From contig JAOTOL010001661.1 in assembly GCA_034440575.1 (NCBI GenBank), forward strand, positions 1,332,001-1,396,000: DNA of 64,000 nt, written 5' to 3'. Of this stretch, positions 59,001 through 64,000 are shown piece by piece (position 1 is the first letter of the stretch; each line of letters starts with the position of its first letter). Below the pieces are notes generated by a model. That model did no database searches. It was not told where the DNA came from and saw only the letters and a program-made list of their open reading frames with translations. Origin of the DNA: Imbricaverruca yamaguchii (Eukaryota; Arthropoda; Thecostraca; Neoverrucidae). The position numbers were made by a program, and so were the translations under genes.

Positions 59001-62000
59001 GTTGTGAAATCAAGTGACGTTGCATGACATCGCCCCGTCATGTGTGTTCTGTTGTCATGGCAACGGTTGATGCCAAGCTCAATTTTTAGGTGTTCTGGGT
59101 GCGCTGTCGGTTTTGGTGCTGATGGTTAGTGTGGTGGCCACGGTAATAATGCAGACGGCTGCCGGCTATGACGGTACTCTCGAGATGAGGTCGATGATGA
59201 CAATGCCGGCGATGACTGTGATGATGCTGATGACGGTAGTGATGGCCATGCCCGTGACGCTGACTAATCGGTACCTGTACGGACGACCGGCCTCCGGAAG
59301 TGTAGGCAAGTTTCTGTTCGCCTGACAGTGATAGTTATGTTTTCTTATTGTACGGTAACTGGTTCTCAAGCCTAATGGTTTCTCTCGGTCTCGGAATTCT
59401 CACTTCGGACAGATTTTCAAACCAACAGCCGTTTATGAACGCCCTTATATTTTACAAGGCTGATTAATGAACCAAAATGGCGAACACTTGAACAACTTTT
59501 TCCACAATTTCTCCAATCCAACAGTGATACCGAAATAATGCTCACCACAGCCTCTCACATGCGTCCACACTCGAGCATGATTCCCAGCTGACTGTCGGCT
59601 CGGGGGCGTGCGGCTCGCGAGCGAGGCCATTGCATCAGACAGACACGTCCATTGGACATCGACACAATGGCGTGGTCAGGCGTGGTTGTCTGCGATTGGT
59701 CGAAGTACTTCCGGCCGGGCCCCTCGTCGCACGCTTGCATCACTTGGTCCTGAGGTCAATGCCAGTTTCGGCCGGGGGCGGTGGCGTCCCCCTGCTGAGG
59801 TCAGCGCGCCGACCGACGCCGACGGCTGCCGCTCGGGGAATTCGTGGCCGAACCTGTGGAAGCCCAGGGACTCGACGGGTTACCTCGTTACATCAATATC
59901 GTAAGATAGTTAATTTGTGGACGGCTTCTATAACGAAGTTGGTTTCGGACCCCTTTTTAATGCATTTTGCTCACATATGTGCAGGCATATGGGAGTCAAA
60001 TGCATTACGAAGGGATCAGAAACTAATTTCGTTACAGAAGCCGTCCCCGTAATTAACTATCTTACGGTGGTGATGACGGCAGCGATGACCGTGCCCGTGA
60101 CGCTGACTGTGGCCGGGGCCCTTCCTATTAATACCCTACGTGGTTGACGGAGCATGACCGTCGCTGACTGTGGCCGGGGCCTCCGGGAGCCGTCCCGTAA
60201 TTAACTACCCTACGGTGGTGATGACGGCAGCTATGACCACGCCCGTGCCGCTGACCGTGGCCGGACCTCCGGGAGCCGTCCGCGCGGCTGACTGGGCCCC
60301 GCTCCGCCGGCAGGCTGTCTGTGCGTGTACTCGGGCGCCTCGTCGTTCGAGTACCTGCGCCAGGGCGTGGAGAAGACGCTGCTGACCAGCCTGGCCGAGG
60401 AGGAGGGCCGGCCGCCGTTCCAGGGCCTGCCGCTGGTGCTGGTGCTGGCCGCCGACTCGCAGCTCGACCGACAGGAGCTGGTGCAGCTCCGCCAGGAGGG
60501 ACTCAGTCTCGCCGACAAGTGAGAGCGAGCTTCAGGCGTTCGTCTGCCAGTCCGTCTACCTGTTCGATTGGGGTTCACGCACCCTAAAACCCAATAAGCA
60601 TCATCAATGGTTCTTGCCTCGATGAATGGCCTTCTCTTAACTGGTACACATGGTCGTCAACTTCGTGTTTGAACTGTGAAGCCGTTCTGTTTAGACTGCT
60701 TGGTGATAACATGCAGTCCGCAAATTACTAGTAGGTGATCTGCATCTGAAACTGGTCACTGGAGACAGGCAAATGTACGCTACGAACCCTAACTTAGTAT
60801 TATTTCATCCACCACTGGGCATCTGCCTTTCATCGATGTGTTTTCGTCTTCTCGTAAGGTTATTCAATGCCAGGAGGTATTCGTTCAGGTGCGAATTGTC
60901 AATGACGACTCGTCCAGCATTATCAGAACTCGGCTACTGGCATATATATTTGACATGATATGTTGATTTCTCAGCCTGTTTGTATTGATCTGATGACCTT
61001 ATTAATTTATTAATCTTATTAATATCAAATGTATTTCGATGCACTTTTTAATTCATATCTGGAATGTTTAGTTGAAGCAAGGAATGACTTGGAAGGATGA
61101 AAAGCGACTAAGCGGGCGGGCAACTTGCCGCTGTAAAACCGACTATCGTCACGGACCAGCGGAAATTAGCGTCTCATTTCGCACCATGATCGCTATGAAA
61201 TACCAATAATTGAAAATAAGTTAGAGGATGCTGCCAAGATAGTTATAGGGATCTTTTTTCTCAATTAATAATAATCAGGATTATGGGAAGAAATTAATCA
61301 TTGGATCAGAATGAGGCATATAAGATTGTAGAGGATTAGGTCAACACACGTAAATCTGAATTTGTCCGGAGTGGGGAAACCTCGCGGTCGGAGTAGCATG
61401 AATACAACAATTCCTGCTTGTTGATGAAATTCGGAAACAATATAAGTCATGAAATCGAAAGAAGGTGACATTTCTGGTTCTATGGAGCTTCATTTTGAAG
61501 CAGTGTTAGCAGGTTTTAGGGACGTTTTGGTACCATTCAGGCAATTTTCAATGGGAAAATCCTTCCGATATATTTTATGTATATCGCTCCTGACTGCTTA
61601 ATAATATAAATATGAACGGTTTTATCCACCCCATTTGATTTAGAACATATCATTCTCCAAGGAAGCAAAAAGAAATGCATTATCCATGACTTTTCGTGGC
61701 AATGGTTTAAATAGCTCCGCCCGGAGTGTGAAATGGAGAGCGGTGAATCCATTGAATCCAAGAACGGACTTTCGTACGCAGTCGGGCTGGTAAAGGTGAA
61801 TTCCTTTATTTGGTTAGCGGAGCGTGGTGATTTTTTTTATTCAACGAAGGATTTTCTTTAAAGCTCTTCGCTGCTATCCGGATGGAATTGACTGCGTGTT
61901 TGGCTCGAGGTATGAGAGTTGGTATTATCTGGTTATGTAGGTACCTACCTACTTACCTATATAAAATATCTTCACAGTTATTCGAGTTATTGATTTGGGT

Positions 62001-63685
62001 AAACCAAAACTGTAAGCTTGTGTTGTGTGACAGGATATCTTCAGATAATACAAGGAGCAGGACATGATAATATTAATTGCTGCGATGTTTTGCCGACAAG
62101 CGTAGTAATGAACAAAACTGATTGCTTTGCTTTTGTCTGGAAAATCCTGTTTTCATTTACCACATTTTGAAGCATGAATGTTTTTCTTTGAAAATGGGGC
62201 TGGGCCTCTTCAGTACACATTGACTTTGCAGATATTATAGATATGCATGCATTCAAGCATTATTTGTGGATTCATGAAATGTTCAGGGAATCGTTAGGTA
62301 CATCCAGTCCCCATTCTCCATTGAATACCATTATACTTGTTAATATTTCTGGTCTATGACTTTCTGAATGGGCAAATTTGCAGTTTAAGGTGATTTGATT
62401 TCTTGAAATTTATTTTTTTATGCAATGATTATGAATGTGTTCATGATGTAGATACTTACATGATGTGACCACACATTTTTTTGGCAAGTGCAGTTAGGTA
62501 GCAAAATGGCACCAAAAAAAGTGGCTCGGGTTTGGTTGGGAAATATACCATGAAATGTAATCTTAAAAATGAAGAAAAAAGCTGCAGCCTAACTGGATGC
62601 AAGAAAGCCTTTTTTAATGGAAATTTTCTAAGCGATTTTTTTCCTTACAACTTACAAAAAGAAACTAATATCATAACTTAGCCAAACCTAATACCTTTGT
62701 ATGCTTCATGGAGATAAAACGTGTGTAAAACATGTGTGGAAAAGTAATAATGCCCATGAAAATTCCTATGCTGTGGCAAAACATGGCTCATATCCACCAG
62801 TATTTTGGGAATTTGGGGGAAGTGCTACACTTTGTGGCTTACCAGTTGTGTGGATGCCACTCTAGCTCTTGGTGTTCATCCATACCTTCTTCTGGGTACA
62901 TCTGGACTCTGTTCTGAGGTTTTTCCACAAATGGAGAACATACACATGAATGCATTGGTGGCTGTTTATTAATTCACCTGCACTTCACCAGAAATCACAC
63001 ATGCACGAATGGAATGCTATGGAATGATATGGACGATTTAATATTATGAAATATGGAATGTTTAGTGGCATTAAGATCATATTCAGACTGCAGTGATCCA
63101 TATTTTTCCATCTTTTGACATCTGTTGTACTTGTGCATGCTAGCAAGCTGATATTCTTCCAATCTGGCTGGCATTTCATTTTCGGCTCCACTCCTGCCTC
63201 CTCTTGGAATGTGCCTGCAGATTACCTGAAATAACAAATGTGTATTATCCTCAATTATACTGGAAAGTTTATGTGGTAGGGGACCCAGTATGACTGAATC
63301 TTCCTCTCCATCCAAGTTATCACTATTGTATAATGACATCTAGCTGTCTTGCTAGTTAAGCATGTCTTCATCTAGCAATGCAAGGAGTGTATTTTTTCCG
63401 GAGTGTATAATTCTTTGGATGGCAAAAGTTCCAAAAAAGGGCCATTTTTCCAACGCTGGACCCGCCCCGTTATGTCGACAGTCTGCAGTGTCCGTTCGTG
63501 GACGTGTCGACGCCGCCAGAGGAGGCCGAGACGGAGCCGGAGGACGCGGCCAGCGTCAGCACCAGTGACGACCGGCTGACGGCGGCTCTGGCGGCGCTGG
63601 TGCGCTGTATCCAGCAGCGGGCCGGCTCCTCCGGCGGCCTGCACCTCAGTCCGGCCGGCCTGCGCGACCGCGAGCCCGACATCAG
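37723..63685 (+). CDS. ARHGAP35: p190 RhoGAP (ARHGAP35/ARHGAP5 orthologue), 5' 11 coding exons; gene continues past the window
   Basis: Joined exons keep one frame for 808 codons and follow vertebrate p190 RhoGAP from residue 1. The N-terminal GTPase domain has P-loop GAVGIGKS (35-42), [22 protein letters not shown], base-binding TKND (206-209) and ETSS (236-239). FF domains span about 260-545, with [20 protein letters not shown] in the first. A pseudoGTPase domain (pG1) runs from [10 protein letters not shown] to LQCPFVDV. The last exon ends REPDIR, just before the family's next conserved block. The pG2 and catalytic RhoGAP domains must lie beyond 64000. The protein is a cytosolic negative regulator of Rho, linked to adhesion and cytoskeleton. 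Invertebrates usually have one gene equivalent to both vertebrate paralogues, so the symbol is approximate. Confidence 0.95.
38040..38072. repeat. (GT)n microsatellite in intron 1
   Basis: About 33 bp of pure GT. Confidence 0.95.
38105..38228. repeat. 62 bp tandem duplication in intron 1
   Basis: Two copies, starting at 38105 and 38167, of GTCGCCCTGTCGTCAGGCGA through CTGCTGGCGTACCGTG. Confidence 0.9.
38230..39950. other. p190 intron 1, remainder
   Basis: No feature recognised. The open frame near 38960-39280 is GC-rich at its end but has no family motif and no splice context. Confidence 0.4.
39958..40345. repeat. Pyrimidine-rich minisatellite upstream of p190 exon 2
   Basis: Units of about 36-42 bp carry CTTCCTCTGTCGTCTTTGTC then TCCCACCTGTGTCG, roughly 9-10 diverged copies. 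The array ends about 80 bp before the exon 2 acceptor. It is strongly C/T biased on the plus strand and may act as an extended polypyrimidine tract (inference). Confidence 0.85.
40426..40573 (+). CDS. ARHGAP35: p190 RhoGAP coding exon 2
   Basis: It follows GGCCAG and starts ACT GAT, phase 0. It encodes [20 protein letters not shown] then [18 protein letters not shown], the effector-side part of the GTPase domain, and ends CAAAG/GTGGGT in phase 1. The alternative GT 4 bp downstream would break the frame to exon 3. Confidence 0.94.
40574..42435. other. p190 intron 2, first part
   Basis: Nothing coding. A 36 bp unit (GCAGGGGCTCATAGCGCCGA) repeats about 2.5 times at 41483-41570. Confidence 0.5.
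42440..42846. repeat. 40 bp GC-rich minisatellite in p190 intron 2
   Basis: About ten copies of GAGCGCGCCGCTCCAGACTG then ACCGCACGGAGCCGCCCGGC, very CpG-rich. It ends about 290 bp before exon 3. Confidence 0.95.
43137..43269 (+). CDS. ARHGAP35: p190 RhoGAP coding exon 3
   Basis: The acceptor is CTGTCGCAG, phase 1 in. The exon encodes (A)[19 protein letters not shown] then [19 protein letters not shown], matching the family QPYIKRA...SAEKLMY block. It ends GGCAG/GTGAGC in phase 2. Confidence 0.95.
43836..43990. repeat. Minisatellite of about 51 bp in p190 intron 3 (3 copies)
   Basis: Copies contain CACCAAACCCATGGGCC/G and TGCCGGCCACTTGCC. It is not next to a junction. Confidence 0.75.
43991..45900. 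other. p190 intron 3, remainder
   Basis: No gene or repeat that I recognise. Confidence 0.4.
45911..46189. repeat. 53 bp array that copies the exon 4 acceptor and exon start
   Basis: Five upstream copies begin their exon-like part at 45925, 45978, 46031, 46084 and 46137, exactly 53 bp apart. The sixth is the real exon at 46190. Each copy has GTGCCATCCCACAG (or CACAAG) followed by TTTCTGGTGGATGGTTTCCTG, the first 21 bases of exon 4 coding sequence, then CGTCATGTAACTGTG. Two upstream copies keep a CACAGG acceptor; three have CACAAG. Confidence 0.95.
46189..46276 (+). CDS. ARHGAP35: p190 RhoGAP coding exon 4
   Basis: It follows CCCGCAG in phase 2. It encodes [20 protein letters not shown] then SRQVELTVQ and ends CAG/GTATGT, phase 0. 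FLVDGFL...DVS is the family's conserved strand before the nucleotide-base motif. Only this copy of the 53 bp unit runs on into coding sequence, which identifies the true acceptor. Confidence 0.93.
46700..47451 (+). CDS. ARHGAP35: p190 RhoGAP coding exon 5 (end of GTPase domain, first FF domains)
   Basis: The 752 nt exon follows GGCTCAG in phase 0. It starts [20 protein letters not shown] (TKND binds the base), then [20 protein letters not shown], closing the GTPase fold, and then FF-type helical repeats ([38 protein letters not shown]). It ends CAGGA/GTGAGT in phase 2. Codons are extremely GC-rich at third positions. Confidence 0.95.
47452..49110. other. p190 intron 5, first part
   Basis: No exon is supported. 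The patch at 48650-48960 has two overlapping minus-strand frames that look like a repeat-borne relic, but I cannot assign it. Confidence 0.4.
49120..49295. repeat. 48 bp minisatellite in p190 intron 5 (3.6 copies)
   Basis: The unit is ACCGGTGTCAATAGGCGTGA, then CACGACGGTGGCGGTGGACC and AGTTTTGA, starting at 49120, 49168 and so on. Confidence 0.93.
49790..50925. repeat. 32 bp minisatellite, about 35 copies, in p190 intron 5
   Basis: The unit is GGTCCACACCCAGACTGTCG then GCTGTCTCAGAC, with CGACTG, CGGCCG and CCGGAC variants in the middle. It covers over 1.1 kb. The long open frames ([22 protein letters not shown]) are products of the repeat. Confidence 0.95.
50926..53440. other. p190 intron 5, last part
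   Basis: Mostly featureless. A 10-20 bp GTGGT(T/C)CTGTGT repeat lies at 52165-52290. Confidence 0.5.
53448..53795. repeat. About 84 bp (two-part) minisatellite abutting p190 exon 6
   Basis: Alternating half-units carry CTAACCACAGCTGGAGTCTTG/GCGTCCCTCC and CCATAGCTGGAGTCCTGCAT/CCCTTCCGTC. The array ends within about 12 bp of the exon 6 acceptor, and its last unit (TAACCGCAGCTGGTG) runs into the splice site region. Confidence 0.9.
53807..53993 (+). CDS. ARHGAP35: p190 RhoGAP coding exon 6 (FF domain)
   Basis: The acceptor is CCGGTGCAG. The first base completes a Glu codon, followed by [20 protein letters not shown] and [20 protein letters not shown]. This matches the family FF region (…TPGK…, …EVY..YGKHQ…). 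It ends CAG/GTCAGC, phase 0. Confidence 0.95.
54140..54250. repeat. AT-rich ATATGCATA repeat in intron 6
   Basis: Low-complexity ATGCATAT/TATATG run. Confidence 0.85.
54290..54405 (+). CDS. ARHGAP35: p190 RhoGAP coding exon 7
   Basis: It follows GTCGACAG, phase 0. It encodes [20 protein letters not shown] then [19 protein letters not shown] and ends CCG/GTGAGC in phase 2. ELLLE..DLFY matches the family ELLLEYSELFYEL block between FF domains. Confidence 0.93.
54406..55770. other. p190 intron 7, first part
   Basis: A 33 bp unit (GTTATGGCAAGGTAGAAACG) repeats three times at about 54717-54815. The rest shows nothing recognisable. Confidence 0.5.
55780..55942 (-). mobile_element. tRNA-derived SINE, copy 2, just upstream of exon 8
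   Basis: Minus strand carries the same tRNA-like head (GAGTGGTCTAGGGG; GAGTTCGAGTCTCAT), body (CGATCAATCGGCGTGAGA) and tail (GTCGTAAAG) as the copy at 14892. Short direct repeats AACCGCT at 55773-55779 and 55943-55949 look like the target-site duplication. It ends 66 bp before the exon 8 acceptor. Confidence 0.88.
56015..56291 (+). CDS. ARHGAP35: p190 RhoGAP coding exon 8 (last FF segment, start of pG1)
   Basis: The acceptor is CGGCCAG; the first base completes Arg, then [20 protein letters not shown] and [20 protein letters not shown], an Ala/Pro linker, and [20 protein letters not shown]. The last block corresponds to the family INLVILGKDGLARELANEI at the start of pG1. It ends TTCAGG/GTGAGT, phase 0. 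The final 52 bases are also the core of the downstream array. Confidence 0.94.
56240..56930. repeat. 82 bp array that copies the exon 8 end plus its donor
   Basis: The unit comprises the last 51 bases of exon 8 (GGTGGTGGGCACCGAGGGCT, CGGCAGACCGGCTGTCGCAG, ATGTTCAGG) and about 31 intron bases (GTGAGTGGCGGCTGCCGACC). Donor-like GT positions are 56292 (real), 56483, 56565, 56647, 56729, 56811 and 56893. Five of the six downstream copies keep a perfect TTCAGG/GTGAGT. Confidence 0.96.
57405..58348. repeat. 60 bp array that copies the exon 9 acceptor and exon start
   Basis: The unit is TCTGGTTCACAGCTGCAG then CTGGATGAGGATGAGGTGGAG, followed by ACCGTGTGTGGGTGGCTGTG. The part after CTGCAG equals the first 21 bases of exon 9 with one change. 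There are about 14 copies with deletions, a G-run at 57560-57570 and a SINE near the 3' end. Some copies carry an in-frame TGA (CTGTGATCTGG), others are open. Confidence 0.95.
58120..58285 (+). mobile_element. tRNA-derived SINE, copy 3, with a different tRNA head
   Basis: The head GGCCGTGGTAGCTCAGTTGG...GTGTTCGAATCTTGC is tRNA-like, with A box TGGTAGCTCAGTTGG. It differs from copies 1 and 2, yet the body CGCGACCAATCGCCGTGAGA, GGTTGGCGACACTATA and tail GCGTCGTAAAAGAACAAGG are the same family. It is inserted within the 60 bp array, between two GAGGTGGAG words, and ends 63 bp before the exon 9 acceptor. Confidence 0.88.
58349..58466 (+). CDS. ARHGAP35: p190 RhoGAP coding exon 9 (pG1)
   Basis: It follows CAGCTGCAG, phase 0. 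It encodes [20 protein letters not shown] then [19 protein letters not shown] and ends CACG/GTGCGT, phase 1. It matches the family DDKYVIDGKMYELSLRP and TPTFQPHG blocks. Of the many upstream repeat copies only this one reads on into GAGATTGGCGGG coding sequence. Confidence 0.93.
58467..59895. other. p190 intron 9, first part
   Basis: No gene recognised. A copy of the GATGACGG..CCCGTGACGCTGAC repeat lies at 59199-59265 and recurs at 60064-60120 and 60209-60279. Confidence 0.5.
59900..60066. mobile_element. Fold-back MITE-like element (167 bp)
   Basis: Ends are perfect inverted repeats (CGTAAGATAGTTAAT at 59900 and ATTAACTATCTTACG to 60066). The arms continue as an imperfect inverted repeat of about 70 bp each (GGACGGCTTCT...; AATGCATTTTG...), so the whole element can form one hairpin. 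It is non-coding. No clear target-site duplication is visible. Confidence 0.8.
60064..60279. repeat. Two copies of a GATGACGGCAG unit upstream of p190 exon 10
   Basis: ACGGTGGTGATGACGGCAGC... through CTGACTGTGGCCGG at 60064-60117 recurs at 60209-60262. The CCGTAATTAACTA flank of the MITE end is copied with the second unit (about 60196-60208). Confidence 0.75.
60314..60518 (+). CDS. ARHGAP35: p190 RhoGAP coding exon 10 (pG1)
   Basis: The acceptor is CGCCGGCAG, phase 1 in. It encodes [20 protein letters not shown] then [20 protein letters not shown] and ends GACAA/GTGAGA in phase 2. The sequence matches family blocks GCLCLYNSKESL and LPLTLILVNKRGD. A read-through would stop at once (TGA), which supports the donor. 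Confidence 0.95.
60519..63475. other. p190 intron 10
   Basis: AT-rich, about 3 kb, with no exon, array or element that I can recognise. It is the only long intron of this gene without a visible minisatellite. Confidence 0.5.
63482..63685 (+). CDS. ARHGAP35: p190 RhoGAP coding exon 11 (end of pG1)
   Basis: The acceptor is ATGTCGACAG, phase 2 in. It encodes [20 protein letters not shown] then [20 protein letters not shown] and ends REPDIR at CATCAG/GTGAGG, phase 2. LQCPFVDV corresponds to family LQCVFLDPAS, and EPDIR to the VDLRI that leads into VMCLMCGDPF of the next exon, which is outside the window. Confidence 0.94.
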
Positions 63686-64000
63686 GTGAGGTGGGGCACC
63701 AGCCCGGGGAGCCTGATACAGGACACCAGCCTAGGGAGCCCGACATCAGGTGAGGCAGGACACCAGCCCGGGGAGCCCGACATCAGGTGAGGCAGGACAC
63801 CAGCCCAGGGAGCCCGACATCAGGTGAGGCAGGACACCAGCCCGGGGAGCCTGATACAGGACACCAGCCCGGGGAGCCCGACATCAGGTGAGGCAGGACA
63901 CCAGCCCGGGGAGCCCGACATCAGGTGAGGCAGGACACCAGCCCGGGGAGCCTGACATCAGGTGAGACAGGACACCAGCCCAGGGAGCCCGACATCAGGT
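63672..64000. repeat. 37 bp array that copies the exon 11 end plus donor (runs off the window)
   Basis: The unit is GAGCCCGACATCAG (last 14 bases of exon 11), then GTGAGGCAGGACACCAGCCC and GGG. There are about 8 copies in the window; most keep a full CAG/GTGAGG donor, while two lack it (CCTGATACAGGACACC). Confidence 0.95.

Overview
This is a 64 kb piece of an animal nuclear genome, probably an invertebrate and perhaps an arthropod or crustacean. That placement is inferred from gene style and transposon types, not proven. Evidence for a eukaryote is direct: spliced genes with GT-AG and one GC-AG intron, two eukaryotic tRNA-Pro genes, tRNA-derived SINEs, LINE 3' ends and a pogo-type DNA transposon. 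Exons are very GC-rich, introns are AT-rich or built of minisatellites, and most of the window is non-coding.

Layout. 1-5.4 kb: intergenic DNA with a pogo psq-domain fragment, a LINE 3' end and tRNA-Pro(AGG); tRNA-Pro(CGG) lies just past the next gene's stop codon. 5.4-12.7 kb, minus strand: a complete four-exon C2H2 zinc-finger gene, the ZNF367 orthologue (548 codons), with E2F-like, CCAAT and E-box motifs upstream (12.85-12.94 kb). 13.5-17.3 kb: a 3.8 kb pogo/Tigger-like transposon with matching terminal inverted repeats, a transposase gene broken by at least five frameshifts, and a SINE inserted with a 14 bp target-site duplication. 17.3-25.5 kb: repeats and a decayed multi-frame coding relic of an unnamed, probably mobile, family (22.4-24.15 kb). 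25.55-26.56 kb: a 33 bp minisatellite. 28.0-29.3 kb: a CpG-rich block that may be a promoter. 29.4-37.4 kb: tandem and segmental duplications, an AT microsatellite and a LINE C-terminus. 37.7-63.7 kb, plus strand: the first 11 coding exons (808 codons) of the p190 RhoGAP gene (ARHGAP35/ARHGAP5 orthologue). They encode the N-terminal GTPase domain, the FF domains and the first pseudoGTPase domain. The gene runs off the right edge before the second pseudoGTPase and RhoGAP domains.

The most unusual signal is in the p190 gene. Short tandem-repeat arrays are seeded on its exon-intron junctions. Arrays at exons 4 and 9 copy the acceptor plus the first 21-22 bases of the exon. Arrays at exons 8 and 11 copy the last bases of the exon plus the donor. 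Exons 1, 2, 3, 6 and 10 have further arrays or repeat copies close upstream. The result is rows of near-identical decoy splice sites around a gene whose vertebrate counterparts carry most of this coding region in one giant exon. This fits intron birth or growth by tandem duplication of exon-edge sequence, although later spread of repeats from existing junctions would look similar.

A second story is the SINE family: three copies share one body and 3' end but have two different tRNA-like heads, and their tails resemble the 3' ends of the LINE pieces seen here, suggesting a LINE/SINE partnership.
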